DNA of 64,000 nucleotides from Natrinema salaciae (lineage in GTDB: Archaea > Halobacteriota > Halobacteria > Halobacteriales > Natrialbaceae), in the NCBI RefSeq assembly GCF_900110865.1, contig NZ_FOFD01000003.1, forward strand, positions 1 through 64,000, read 5' to 3'. Below, piece by piece: positions 18,130 to 27,314 of this stretch. Position 1 is the first letter of the stretch. Each line of letters opens with the position of its first letter. The translations under genes and the position numbers were made by a program. Below the pieces are notes generated by a model. That model was not told the DNA's origin, did no database searches, and saw only the letters and a program-made list of their open reading frames with translations.

Positions 18130-19206
18130 ATGGCACTCGAGGGACGGTTCGAGACGGACGACGGCGTCGTCTACGTCGGCGGCGACGCGCGCCAGCGCTA
18201 TCACGACTCGCGAGGCTACGGCTATCCGCTCGAAGGCAACGAGATCGCGCTCGCGCCCGTCGAGGCGGCCCACCTGCTCTACCGGGGAGACCTCGAGGCG
18301 ATCGTCGACGCCGCGAGCGGCGAGCGGCTGCGTTTCCGGGAGTTCGTCGCCAGGGAGCCCGGCGAGGGGTTCGGCGTGCGGTTTCTCGTCTACGCGGATC
18401 TGCGATCGCGCGGATTCTACCTCTCGCCGGCCGCGGAGCCGTGGGTTCCGGACCCGCCCGGCGGCGAGGTCGACTTCGCGGTCTTCCCGCGCGGGAAGGG
18501 GCCCGGCGACGGGAAGATCGCCTACGCCCTGCGGATCGTCGGCGAGCGAACCGACATCCCCGCCGCCGAGCTCCGGGAAGGCGTCTTGGCGGTCGTCGAC
18601 GAGGAAAGCGAGATTACCTATTTCGAGATCGGCCGCCGAAATCCGTCGGGGACCTCGGGGTCGGACGCCGCGCTGCCCGACGGCTGTGAGGCCGACCTGC
18701 TCGCCGATCGGGTCGTTGTCTGGGAGCCGCCGCTCGACCTCTACGAGCGGACGTTCTACGGCCAACCGCTCGAGGGCCGGGAGTACGACGAGCCGACGCT
18801 GCAGTGTTCCCTGCTCGAGGCGGCCTACCTCGCCGAACGGGGCGCGATCGACCTCGAGCCCGAGATGGTCCGCGAGCGGGGGCGGGAGGTCGAGGGCGAA
18901 CGCTTCGATCGGCGGCTGACCGTCTATACGGAGCTGCGAGAGCGGGGCGTCGTCCCCAAGACGGGGTACAAGTTCGGGGCGGACTTCCGGACGTACGCGG
19001 ACGTGGAGTCGGTCGAGAATCTCGGACACTCCGAACTGCTCGTTCGCGTGCATCCGGCCGACTACGTCTTCGAACCGCGCGATCTGGCGCTGGACGTGCG
19101 GCTGGCCCACGGCGTCCGGAAGACGATGGTGTTCGCGCTGGTGGGCGACGGAACGGATCGAAGCGACGCGATCGAATGGTGGTCGCTCGAGCGGCTCACG
19201 CCGTAG
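18130..19206 (+). CDS. endA: tRNA-splicing endonuclease
   Basis: This enzyme cuts introns from archaeal pre-tRNA at bulge-helix-bulge motifs. The 358-residue protein is the fused two-repeat (alpha2-dimer) euryarchaeal form. The N-terminal repeat (about 1-170) is degenerate. The C-terminal repeat holds the catalytic triad: Tyr289 in GADFRTY, His300 in NLGHSELLV and Lys331 in GVRKTMVFAL, with the family spacing of about 11 and 31. ATG 18130 was chosen because earlier in-frame sequence overlaps the previous gene out of register and has no similarity. Confidence 0.93.
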   Translation: MALEGRFETDDGVVYVGGDARQRYHDSRGYGYPLEGNEIALAPVEAAHLLYRGDLEAIVDAASGERLRFREFVAREPGEGFGVRFLVYADLRSRGFYLSPAAEPWVPDPPGGEVDFAVFPRGKGPGDGKIAYALRIVGERTDIPAAELREGVLAVVDEESEITYFEIGRRNPSGTSGSDAALPDGCEADLLADRVVVWEPPLDLYERTFYGQPLEGREYDEPTLQCSLLEAAYLAERGAIDLEPEMVRERGREVEGERFDRRLTVYTELRERGVVPKTGYKFGADFRTYADVESVENLGHSELLVRVHPADYVFEPRDLALDVRLAHGVRKTMVFALVGDGTDRSDAIEWWSLERLTP

Positions 19207-19221
19207 TACCCGGCCGCGTCC

Positions 19222-20151
19222 TCACGCGATCTGATCGAGCAAGACCCTCCCGAGGACGACCTCCGTCCCCGCCAATCCGACCGAACAGAACAGCGTGACG
19301 TCGTCCTCGCGTTGCCGTCCGCGTTCGGGGGCTCCGAGCACGTCGGCGAGTTCGACCAGCCGCTCGCGGTCGTCGCCCGACGCGATGTACGGCCGGTCGT
19401 AGGCGTCGACCTGCGGCAGCGAGTCGGTCGCGACGACGTCGGCGCGATCGACCACCGCGAGCGGGAGTTCGTGGGCGTCCCGAAATCGCGGGCCGATCGT
19501 GGTGACGTGGGTTCCGGGCTCGAGCCAGTCGGGATCGAAGACCGGCTCCTCGCTGTCGGTCGCACAGACGAGCGCGGCGGCGGCGCGGACGACCGGTTCG
19601 GGATCGTCGACCGCGCGGACGGCCGGCCCGACCTCGCCGTCGACCGTTTCGGCGAACGACTCGCGGCTCTCGGCGGTCGGACTGAAGACCAGTACCTCGT
19701 CGAAGTCGCGGGCCGCACACGCCGCACCGACCTGCGCCCGGGCCTGAAACCCCGCCCCCAGAATCCCCAGCGTCTCGCTGTCCTCGCGGGCGAGACAATC
19801 GATCGCGACGCCGCCGATGCCGCCCGTTCGGAGCCCGCCGACCGCGTACCCGACGAACAGCCCCTCGAACGCGCCGGTCGTCGCGTCGAAGACGGCCACC
19901 AGTTCCGCGTGGTCGTCGCCGGACTCGGGATGCGTCTCGTAGACCCGGAACCCGGCCGCGTTCGTGGGGCCGGTCGCGGCACCCGCGGTGAACACCAGGT
20001 CGCCCGCGCCGGCCGGGACCCGCCAGCGCGGCGGCGCTTCGAGCGTGCCAGCCGCCCGTTCCGCGAAGGCGTCGCGCACGGCGTCGACGACCGTCTCGTA
20101 GTCGAACCGGGAGTAGACGTCGCCGTCGGTGAGGACGGGAAACTCGGTCAT
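19222..20151 (-). CDS. Ornithine cyclodeaminase / mu-crystallin family protein (copy 1)
   Basis: This 309-residue NAD(P)-dependent enzyme has the N-terminal substrate domain (GLRTGGIGGVAIDCLAR) and Rossmann motif LGILGAGFQARAQVGA, then ATDSEEPVFDPDWLEPGTHV. The family covers ornithine cyclodeaminase, alanine dehydrogenase and ketimine reductase, and the sequence alone does not settle which. A second, distinct member lies at 45951-46943. It is convergent with endA and 33 nt downstream of ogt on the same strand. Confidence 0.88.
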   Translation of the reverse strand: MTEFPVLTDGDVYSRFDYETVVDAVRDAFAERAAGTLEAPPRWRVPAGAGDLVFTAGAATGPTNAAGFRVYETHPESGDDHAELVAVFDATTGAFEGLFVGYAVGGLRTGGIGGVAIDCLAREDSETLGILGAGFQARAQVGAACAARDFDEVLVFSPTAESRESFAETVDGEVGPAVRAVDDPEPVVRAAAALVCATDSEEPVFDPDWLEPGTHVTTIGPRFRDAHELPLAVVDRADVVATDSLPQVDAYDRPYIASGDDRERLVELADVLGAPERGRQREDDVTLFCSVGLAGTEVVLGRVLLDQIA

Positions 20152-20184
20152 GGCTGCCCGGTCGGGCGGACGGCGTATAACAGT

Positions 20185-20604
20185 TCAGTCGCGCGGCGAG
20201 TCGACGGCCTCCCGCTCGCCCGGAATCGCCGCGCCCTCGTGCTCGAGCAACTGCCGTTTCAGATCCAGTCCGCCGCCGTATCCGACCAGCGAGTCGACGC
20301 CGACGATACGGTGGCAGGGAACGATGACGGGAATCGGGTTCCGACCGCAGGCCTGCCCGACCGCGACCGGTGCGCTCTCGAGCGTCGCCGCGACGTCACC
20401 GTACGTTCTCGTTTCGCCGGCCGGAATAGCCGTCATCGCCTGCATAACGCGCCCGGTAAAGCTGTCGGGGTACGCGATCTCGAGGTCGAACGCCGTCCGT
20501 TCGCCCGCCTCGTACTCCCGTATCTGTTCGCGGATCGTCGCCGGCCGTGCGTCGATCCGCGACTCGTCGATCTCCCGCTCGCGTCCGAATAGCTGAACGT
20601 CCAT
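20185..20604 (-). CDS. ogt: Methylated-DNA--protein-cysteine methyltransferase
   Basis: This suicide DNA-repair protein transfers methyl from O6-methylguanine to its own cysteine. The 139-residue sequence has the DNA-binding segment YPDSFTGRVMQAMTAIPAG (helix and Arg finger region), GQACGRNP, and the active site PVIVPCHRIVG with Cys97. It is slightly short because the N-terminal domain is reduced, which is usual for archaeal Ogt. I start at ATG 20604 (MDVQLFGRE); a longer frame to 20637 lacks support. Confidence 0.93.
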   Translation of the reverse strand: MDVQLFGREREIDESRIDARPATIREQIREYEAGERTAFDLEIAYPDSFTGRVMQAMTAIPAGETRTYGDVAATLESAPVAVGQACGRNPIPVIVPCHRIVGVDSLVGYGGGLDLKRQLLEHEGAAIPGEREAVDSPRD

Positions 20605-20709
20605 GGTCGGTCGACGTTCGTCGCGCACCGACTTCACTCTCCGGCCGCGAAGATTCCACCGACGGCGAAGCCGAAGGTTTTTGCGCGCTGCCGCGCCAAA
20701 ACCGACACG

Positions 20710-22290
20710 ATGACCGGAGACGACCCACTCGAGGAGCCCGAGTCAGGGGAACCGTTACCAGACGGCGGAGCTGCAGGTGCGGACGACGTCGCGCTGGACC
20801 CCTGGGGTTCCTCGAGCGTCTCCGACTACCGGAAGCTGTTCGAGGAGTTCGGCATCGAGGAGTTCGACGAGTTGCTCGACCAGGTACCGAACCCGCACTA
20901 CCTGATGCGTCGGGGCGTCATCTTCGGCCACCGCGACTACCGGCCGGTCGCCGAGGCGCTGCAGAACGACGAGCCGGCGGCCGTCCTCTCGGGGTTCATG
21001 CCCACCGGCGACCCCCACATCGGCCACAAGCTGGTCTTCGACGAGATCATCTGGCACCAACAGCAGGGAGCCGACGCCTACGGCCTCATCGCCGACCTCG
21101 AGGCCAACTCGGCCCGCGGGATGAGCTGGGCGGAGATCGACGAGCACGCCCGGGACTACCTCCTCTCGTTGCTCGCACTCGGCTTCGACCCGGACGAGGG
21201 GACCCTCTACCGCCAGTCGACGAACCGCGAACTGCAGGACCTGTCCTTCGAACTCGGTGCCGAGGCGAACTTCTCCGAGTTCCAGGCGATCTACGGCTTC
21301 GACGGCGAGACCGACGTCTCGCACATGCAGTCGGTCGTCACCCAGATGGCCGACATCCTCTACCCGCAACTCGAGGAGCCGAAACCGACCGTGATCCCCG
21401 TCGGGCCGGACCAAGACCCCCACGTCCGGCTCGCGCGGGACCTCGCCGAGCGGATGCGCTTCTTCAAGGTGAGCGAGGCCTACGCCAGCTTCGAACTCGA
21501 GCCCGACGAGCGCGCCCTCGTCGCCGCGTTCTACGAGCGGCTCGACCCCGCCGACGTCGACGACGACGCGCTCCGCTGCGTGCACGTCGCCGAGGCGCTC
21601 GAGGAGACGCCACTGTCCGAACTCGACGCGGACGCCGACACGCTGAGCTCGGTCCTGACGAAACTCAACGAGGCCGGCATGGAACCGGTCCGGCCGCGAA
21701 CCCGGTTCTTCGATCGGCGAGCCACCGACGAGGCCTTCGACGCGCTGATCGACGCGATAGCGGGCGAGAAACGGGTCTACGAGAGCCACGTCGACGCCTT
21801 CGAGATCGACCGCGCCGAGGCCGAGGAGCTGGCCCGGGAGATCGAGGTCGAGAACGGCGGCCACGGATTTCAGCCGCCGTCCTCGATCTACCACCGGTTC
21901 ATGACCGGGCTCACGGGCGGGAAGATGTCCTCTTCGGTTCCGGCGAGTCACATCTCGCTGCTCGACGACCCCGAGGACGGCTACGACAAGGTGAAGGCCG
22001 CGACGACCGGCGGCCGAGAGACGGCCGAGGAACAGCGCGAGAAGGGAGGCCGCGCCGACGAATGCCCGGTCTACGAACTCTACGCCTACCTGTTGGCCGG
22101 CGACGACGACGAGTTCGCCAAGCGCGTCTACGACGAGTGCGTCGGTGGCGAGCGCCTCTGTGGCGACTGCAAGGAACAGGCCGCCCAGCTCATGCGGGAG
22201 TTCCTCGCGGAACACCAGGAGAAACGCGCGGAAGTCGAGGAGCTGCTCGAGGCCGCCGACATCGAACTCGAGTCGCCGCGGCGTCGCTGA
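20710..22290 (+). CDS. trpS: Tryptophan--tRNA ligase (full-length archaeal/eukaryal type)
   Basis: This class I synthetase has 526 residues. The HIGH signature is DPHIGHKL (about 101-108) and the KMSKS-equivalent is GGKMSSSVPASHISL (about 397-411). GPDQDPHVRLARD and IYHRFMTGL are conserved in the family. An acidic N-terminal extension of about 35 residues precedes the WHEP-less core. A C-terminal pair CGDC suggests metal binding. ATG 20710 is about 29 nt after TTTTTG, consistent with a leaderless mRNA. A shorter second TrpRS is at 51509-52726. Confidence 0.95.
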   Translation: MTGDDPLEEPESGEPLPDGGAAGADDVALDPWGSSSVSDYRKLFEEFGIEEFDELLDQVPNPHYLMRRGVIFGHRDYRPVAEALQNDEPAAVLSGFMPTGDPHIGHKLVFDEIIWHQQQGADAYGLIADLEANSARGMSWAEIDEHARDYLLSLLALGFDPDEGTLYRQSTNRELQDLSFELGAEANFSEFQAIYGFDGETDVSHMQSVVTQMADILYPQLEEPKPTVIPVGPDQDPHVRLARDLAERMRFFKVSEAYASFELEPDERALVAAFYERLDPADVDDDALRCVHVAEALEETPLSELDADADTLSSVLTKLNEAGMEPVRPRTRFFDRRATDEAFDALIDAIAGEKRVYESHVDAFEIDRAEAEELAREIEVENGGHGFQPPSSIYHRFMTGLTGGKMSSSVPASHISLLDDPEDGYDKVKAATTGGRETAEEQREKGGRADECPVYELYAYLLAGDDDEFAKRVYDECVGGERLCGDCKEQAAQLMREFLAEHQEKRAEVEELLEAADIELESPRRR

Positions 22291-22432
22291 GCCCGGAAGA
22301 GGGGGAGCGGCCGCACGGACGGCTCCCGACCGATCGGTGAGCGAGCGGCGACGTTTGTACGGGCGACGGGAGGGATACGTTTTGGCGTCTGACGAAGATA
22401 TATAGGTGCGTCCGTGGAATCCGGAGGTATCG

Positions 22433-23764
22433 ATGGTCCTGGCCACTCGTGACTCGAACGACGACCTGTTGGTCTCCGCCGACGTCCTCGGCTCGTTCGG
22501 CGTCACGCCGACGGACATCGGACGGGCGGCGTCCGGTGACGACACCCTCGAGGCGGCGCTGGCCGACGCCTTCGCGACGTCGGTCGACCGGACCGCGGTG
22601 CTCCGCCGAACGATCACGCGGAGCGACCGCGGACTCGCCTGCGCGGCCCGGTACTCGCGGGCGGCGCTCGAGCGCGAACTCGCGGCCGTCTTCGAGGCGA
22701 TCGGCTGGTCGCTCGCCGGTTCGGTCACGCGGACGGGGATCGAACTGACGGCGACGGATCCCCGCGGTCGCCGCCGCGAGGCGACGGTCGCGTACCCGGA
22801 CACGCCGCTCGCGACCGACAACCTCCCCGCCGTCCTGTGGGCGATCAACGACGAGATTCTCGCCAGGACCGACGCCCGGTTCGTCCTCCTCTCCAGCGGC
22901 GTCGACCGCTGGCGGGCCGCGCTGGTCGACGCGGGCGAACTCGAGCGACTCCGGGACCGCTACGGGCCGCGAATCGAAGCGTTCGACCGGCCGCTGCTAC
23001 CGACACACGGACTCGAGGCGTACGTGCCCGCGGCGGGCGACGACCCGACCGCCAGCGGCGATGACGACCCGTGGCCGCCGTGGGCGCTGGAGGGCAACGC
23101 CCGTCGGGCGGCGAACTCGCCCGCGACCGTCGACTCGCTCATCGACGAAGCCGAGCCGTCGACGGAACGGGAGCCGGAACCGAATTCGGAACCGGCGACC
23201 ACGTCGACCCCCTCGAGGGAGGTCGACGGATTCGAACTCCGCGGTCGCCCGTCGGTCGCACGACGCCGTGACGAAGACGATAGTGACGACGATGATGGGT
23301 GCCGGTCTCCGGAGCGCGACTGCGCGACGCCCGATGCCGACGATGCAGGCGGGGCCGCGGGCTCGAGTCGGCCCGAGCGAGCGACGAGCGACAACGGAGA
23401 CGGAGACGGAGATGGAGACGCGACGAAGGCGGACGAGTTCGGGACGCTCTCGGGAGGCTGCGAGACCGCGCGCGTCACGAACGACGCCTTCGGGGCGGAC
23501 CTCGAGTGCCGGTCCGACGACGATCGCTATCGCGCGCTCGGCGCGGCGCTCGACGCGGGCGGGGCCGTCTCCGTCCGGGGATTGCTCGAGGACGACGACT
23601 TCCTCCCCGAACTGCCGGCCGTCGGCTCCGAGGAGACCCGCATCGAGTTCGCCGACGGGTGTGCGCCCGTGGACATCCCCGACGCGACGGCGGCAGCAGA
23701 ACGGTCCGGATTCGAGTGGGTCGACGCCGGCTCGCTCGAGACGACGCGCGTGTCCGAGGGGTAG
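22433..23764 (+). CDS. Haloarchaeal protein of unknown function, three-part architecture
   Basis: I do not recognise this 443-residue soluble protein. Residues about 1-205 form a compact N-terminal domain (VSADVLGSFGVTPTDIGRAA, PATDP-like strand region, AINDEILARTDARFVLLSSG). Residues about 205-345 are a low-complexity Asp/Glu/Ser/Arg linker. Residues about 345-443 form a second domain (TARVTNDAFGADLECRSDD, SVRGLLEDDDFLPELPAVG). A textbook Shine-Dalgarno GGAGGT at 22423-22428 fixes ATG 22433. A TATA-like GATATATAGG lies about 30 nt upstream. It is followed by the phe leader region. Confidence 0.75.
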   Translation: MVLATRDSNDDLLVSADVLGSFGVTPTDIGRAASGDDTLEAALADAFATSVDRTAVLRRTITRSDRGLACAARYSRAALERELAAVFEAIGWSLAGSVTRTGIELTATDPRGRRREATVAYPDTPLATDNLPAVLWAINDEILARTDARFVLLSSGVDRWRAALVDAGELERLRDRYGPRIEAFDRPLLPTHGLEAYVPAAGDDPTASGDDDPWPPWALEGNARRAANSPATVDSLIDEAEPSTEREPEPNSEPATTSTPSREVDGFELRGRPSVARRRDEDDSDDDDGCRSPERDCATPDADDAGGAAGSSRPERATSDNGDGDGDGDATKADEFGTLSGGCETARVTNDAFGADLECRSDDDRYRALGAALDAGGAVSVRGLLEDDDFLPELPAVGSEETRIEFADGCAPVDIPDATAAAERSGFEWVDAGSLETTRVSEG

Positions 23765-23796
23765 CGTGCAGTGGTGTGGTGACTCGTATCACAACG

Positions 23797-23804
23797 TTTT
23801 TAGG
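23797..23804 (+). promoter_or_regulatory. TATA-like element of the pheST leader
   Basis: TTTTTAGG at 23797-23804 has its centre about 27 nt before ATG 23827. In haloarchaea this spacing puts the transcription start at the A of that ATG, so the small leader ORF would be translated from a leaderless mRNA. No better TATA element is seen closer to pheS. Confidence 0.6.
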
Positions 23805-23826
23805 CCGGTCGCGAGTGAGACCGCGT

Positions 23827-23910
23827 ATGGCATCCGAATCCCACGGAATCGGTGTCGGCAGCCAGCCACAGCGCCAGCGGTCGGGGTTCGGCTTCTTCTT
23901 CGCCCGGTGA
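23827..23910 (+). CDS. Candidate phenylalanine-rich leader peptide upstream of pheST
   Basis: The 27-codon ORF begins MASESHGIG and ends RSGFGFFFAR-stop, with four TTC Phe codons in the last seven sense codons. It begins where the TATA position predicts a leaderless start. Its last two sense codons are in the 5' arm of a perfect hairpin, and the stop codon is in the loop. The next gene encodes Phe-tRNA synthetase alpha. The layout matches bacterial phe leader peptides, in which ribosome stalling at Phe codons reports low Phe-tRNA. Translation and regulatory function are inferred. Confidence 0.6.
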   Translation: MASESHGIGVGSQPQRQRSGFGFFFAR

Positions 23911-24000
23911 AACCGGGCCGGTGGATCCGCGGGGGCTCACATCGAGTGCGCGCGGCGAAACCGACCGTTCGACACCGTCCGGGGAGTCGTTCTCGGACGG
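23902..24000 (+). promoter_or_regulatory. Three consecutive stem-loops in the pheST 5' leader
   Basis: Stem 1: GCCCGG (23902-23907) / CCGGGC (23913-23918) with loop TGAAA holding the leader stop codon. Stem 2: CCGCG (23927-23931) / CGCGG (23951-23955) with inner GCTC/GAGT. Stem 3: CCGTCC (23975-23980) / GGACGG (23995-24000) with inner GAG/CTC. None is followed by a clear U-tract, so plain intrinsic termination is not obvious. Control through RNA switching or translation of pheS is possible. Confidence 0.5.
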
Positions 24001-24047
24001 GTATCGGAACCGCTAACTGACCGACACGCAGGCATACGAACAAGCGA

Positions 24048-25574
24048 ATGCAACTTCCATCACAACAGGTCGCGGTCCTGAAGACCGCGAACGCGGACGA
24101 GGCAACGTCCGTCGACGCCCTCGCCACGGCGACCGACCTCCCTCCCGAAACCGTCACCGGGGCGGTCTTCGAACTCGAGGACGAGGGGCTGGTCGCCGTC
24201 AGCGAACGCGTCGACGAAACGGTCGCCCTGACCGACGAGGGGCGCGAGTACGTGGCCGAGGGGCTTCCCGAGGTCCGACTGTACGAGGCAGCGCTCGAGG
24301 CCGGTGCCGACGCCGACCCCGTCTCGATGGGGCAGGTCATCGGCGCGTCGGGTCTCGAGGGGAACGCGGTCGACATCGCGCTCTCGAACTACGCGCGCAA
24401 GGGCTACGGCGCGATCGACGGCGGCGAGATCACGGCCGATCCGGACGCAGCGCCGGACGCCGACACGGAGGCGAACGCGCTCGCGGCGCTCGCCGACGCC
24501 GACGACGCGCCGACCGACGGCGTCGACGTGGATTCGGAGGCGCTCGAATCGCTCGACCGACGCGGCCTGCTCGAGCGCCGCGAGTCGACGGTCCGCGAAG
24601 TGACCCTGACCGAGCGCGCCGTCACGGAGCTGATGGCGGGGCTCGAGACCGCCGAAACGGTCGGCCAGGTCACGCCGGAACTCCTGACGAGCGGCGAGTG
24701 GGCGGACGTCGAGTTCGCCGAGTACAACGTCGAGGCCGACGCCGAGCAGTTCCAGGGCGGCAACGTCCACATCCTGCGCCAGACCGCCGAGCGCGTGAAA
24801 GACGTCCTCGTCGGCATGGGCTTTCAGGAGATGGAGGGCCCGCACGTCGACGCGGACTTCTGGATCAACGACTGCCTGTTCATGCCCCAGGACCACCCCG
24901 CGCGGACGCACTGGGACCGGTTCGCCTTGGAACAGCCAACCCACATCGGCGAGCTTCCGGACGACCTCGTCGACCGCGTCGAGCGGGCGCACAAGGAGGG
25001 CGTCGGCCCGGACGGCGAGGGCTATCACTCGCCGTGGGACGAGGACTTCGCGCGGGCGCTCGCGCTGCGCGGACACACCACCTCGCTGTCGACCCGCTAC
25101 CTCTCGGGCGAGGAGATCGGCGAACTCGAGCCGCCACAGCGGTACTTCAGCGTCGAGAAGGTGTACCGCAACGACACGCTCGACCCGACCCACCTGCTCG
25201 AGTTCTTCCAGATCGAGGGCTGGGTGATGGCCGACGACCTCTCGGTGCGCGACCTGATGGGCACCTTCGAGGAGTTCTACGCCCAGTTCGGTATCGAGGA
25301 CATCCAGTTCAAGCCCCACTACAACCCCTACACCGAGCCGAGCTTCGAGCTGTTCGGCACTCACCCGACGACCGGCGAACTGGTCGAGATCGGCAACTCG
25401 GGCATCTTCCGCGAAGAGATGCTCGATCCCCTCGGCGTCGACTGCGACGTGATGGCGTGGGGACTGGCCCTCGAGCGACTGCTCATGCTGATGTACGGCT
25501 TCGAGGACATCCGGGACATCCACGGGACGCTGTGTGACCTGGAACTGCTGCGCGAAACGGAGGTGACCTACTGA
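24048..25574 (+). CDS. pheS: Phenylalanine--tRNA ligase alpha subunit
   Basis: This is the catalytic subunit of the heterotetrameric class II synthetase, 508 residues. The N-terminal ~200 residues are winged-helix-like tRNA-binding modules with an acidic Ala/Asp insertion (about 140-165). The catalytic core includes FQEMEGPHVDADFWINDCLF (motif 2-proximal), the motif region VEKVYRNDTLDPTHLLEFFQ, FKPHYNPYTEPSFELFGTHP and WGLALERLLMLMYG (motif 3 Arg). The TGATG overlap with pheT shows translational coupling. It lies 137 nt after the candidate leader ORF. Confidence 0.96.
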   Translation: MQLPSQQVAVLKTANADEATSVDALATATDLPPETVTGAVFELEDEGLVAVSERVDETVALTDEGREYVAEGLPEVRLYEAALEAGADADPVSMGQVIGASGLEGNAVDIALSNYARKGYGAIDGGEITADPDAAPDADTEANALAALADADDAPTDGVDVDSEALESLDRRGLLERRESTVREVTLTERAVTELMAGLETAETVGQVTPELLTSGEWADVEFAEYNVEADAEQFQGGNVHILRQTAERVKDVLVGMGFQEMEGPHVDADFWINDCLFMPQDHPARTHWDRFALEQPTHIGELPDDLVDRVERAHKEGVGPDGEGYHSPWDEDFARALALRGHTTSLSTRYLSGEEIGELEPPQRYFSVEKVYRNDTLDPTHLLEFFQIEGWVMADDLSVRDLMGTFEEFYAQFGIEDIQFKPHYNPYTEPSFELFGTHPTTGELVEIGNSGIFREEMLDPLGVDCDVMAWGLALERLLMLMYGFEDIRDIHGTLCDLELLRETEVTY

Positions 25575-27301
25575 TGCCCACGGTCGACATCGACCCCGAC
25601 GAACTGCGTACCCTGACCGGCCACGACGAGAAGAGCGACGACGACCTGATCGACGACCTGTTCGGGCTCGGCCTCGAGTTCGAGGGCCGAACCGAGGACG
25701 GCGAGTTCGAACTCGAGTTCGCGCCCGACCGTCTCGATCGGCTCTCCGTCGAGGGCGTCGCCCGCTCGATGCGCTACCAGTACGGCGACGCGCGAGGTGT
25801 ACACGTCCCCTCGCCGAACTCGCCGGACTGGACGATCGAAGTCGACGAGTCGGTCCCCGACGACCGCCCGTACGTCACGGGTGCGGTCGTCCGCGACGTC
25901 GACTTAGACGAGGAGTCCCTCGAGTCTCTGATTCAGCTCCAGGAGAAGCTCCACGCGACGATGGGGCGCAAACGCGCGAAGGGCGCGATCGGAATCCACG
26001 ATCTGACGATGCTGAAGGGGAGCGCCGCCACGGAAGGCAATCCGACGATCCAGTACGTTGGCGTCGAACCCGACGAAGATCGGTTCGTTCCCCTCGATTC
26101 CGATCGAGAGATGACGCCCGCCGACGTGCTCGAGGACCACCAGACGGGACAGACCTACGCCGACCTGGTCAGCGAGTACGAGCGCTACCCCGCGATCTAC
26201 GACAGCATCGGGCTGTTCTCGTTCCCGCCGGTCATCAACGGCCGGCGGACCGAGGTGTCGACGGACTCACGGGACCTGTTCGTCGAGATGACCGGCACCG
26301 ACCAGTGGACGATCGACAAGATGCTGACCATCGTCTGCTACGCGCTCTCGGCCCGGGGAGCCACGCTCGAGGAAGTGCGGGTGGAGTATCCGGATAGCGA
26401 GTCCGGCGGACGCGAACTCGTCCGCCCGGATCTCTCGATGAAGACGAAGACGGTCGCGCACGACCGCATCGAGACCATCCTCGGGATCGGGCTCGATCCC
26501 GACGACGTGATCGATCTCGCCGAGCGATCCGGGCTCGAGGCCGAAAAGGCGGAGAACGACGCTGGCGACCTCGTCTACGAGGTGACGATCCCACCCTACC
26601 GCGTCGACGTGCTCCACCCGCTGGACATCATCGACGACCTCGGGCGGGCCTACGGCTTCAACGACCTCGAGCCCCGCTACCCCGACATCGGGACCGTCGG
26701 CGGTCGTCACGAGCGCTCCCGGCTCGAGAACGCCGCCCGCACGCAGCTCGTCGGGCTCGGCTTCGAGGACATGCTGAACTTCCACATGATCAGCGAGGCC
26801 GAGAACTACGACCGGCTCGATGTGTCGCCCGGTGACGACGTCTACGGCACCGGCGAGCCGGCGACCATCAAAGAACCCTACAGCGAGGACTTCACCATGC
26901 TTCGAACCTGGGTCACGCCCTCACTCCTGATGGTCCTCGAGCGGAACACCCACCGGTCGTACCCGCAGAACCTCGCCGAGATCGGCTTCGCCGCCGAAGT
27001 CGACGAGCGCGAGAACACCGGCGTCAGCGAGGGTCGCCGCGTCGGGGCCGTCCTCGCACACCACGACGCCGGCTACGAGGACGCCAAGGCGCGGCTACAG
27101 GCGCTGGCCCGCAACTTCGACGTCGAACTGGAGACGCCGCCGACCGACCACCCGACCTTCATTTCGGGTCGAACCGCGGCGGTCGTCATCGACGGTGAGG
27201 AAGTCGGCGTGCTCGGCGAGGTCCACCCGAAGGTGCTCGTCGAACACGACCTCGAGGTACCGGTCTCGGCGTTCGAATTCGACCTCGAGGCGCTCCGATA
27301 G
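25574..27301 (+). CDS. pheT: Phenylalanine--tRNA ligase beta subunit
   Basis: This structural/editing subunit of PheRS has 575 residues, the archaeal/eukaryal size. It has the B3/B4 editing region (RPYVTGAVVRDVDLDEESLE, LHATMGRKRAKGAIGIHDL), B5 (PPYRVDVLHPLDIIDDLGRA) and a catalytic-like B6/B7 module (YSEDFTMLRTWVTPSLLMVL). The C-terminal anticodon-binding extension of bacterial PheT is absent, as expected for archaea. The start overlaps the pheS stop by one base. Confidence 0.96.
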   Translation: MPTVDIDPDELRTLTGHDEKSDDDLIDDLFGLGLEFEGRTEDGEFELEFAPDRLDRLSVEGVARSMRYQYGDARGVHVPSPNSPDWTIEVDESVPDDRPYVTGAVVRDVDLDEESLESLIQLQEKLHATMGRKRAKGAIGIHDLTMLKGSAATEGNPTIQYVGVEPDEDRFVPLDSDREMTPADVLEDHQTGQTYADLVSEYERYPAIYDSIGLFSFPPVINGRRTEVSTDSRDLFVEMTGTDQWTIDKMLTIVCYALSARGATLEEVRVEYPDSESGGRELVRPDLSMKTKTVAHDRIETILGIGLDPDDVIDLAERSGLEAEKAENDAGDLVYEVTIPPYRVDVLHPLDIIDDLGRAYGFNDLEPRYPDIGTVGGRHERSRLENAARTQLVGLGFEDMLNFHMISEAENYDRLDVSPGDDVYGTGEPATIKEPYSEDFTMLRTWVTPSLLMVLERNTHRSYPQNLAEIGFAAEVDERENTGVSEGRRVGAVLAHHDAGYEDAKARLQALARNFDVELETPPTDHPTFISGRTAAVVIDGEEVGVLGEVHPKVLVEHDLEVPVSAFEFDLEALR

Positions 27302-27314
27302 CCCCGAGTTCCGA

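Noticed and set aside
20641-20709. Possible Trp leader peptide before trpS
   Set aside because: The mRNA appears leaderless, with a TATA-like element 29 nt before ATG 20710. No Trp codon cluster is found. The region before the second TrpRS (52727-52874, minus) also has none.
20755-22848. 697-codon minus-strand frame opposite trpS
   Set aside because: It is a compositional shadow, low in motifs and repetitive in V/G/D/R, opposite an unmistakable TrpRS.
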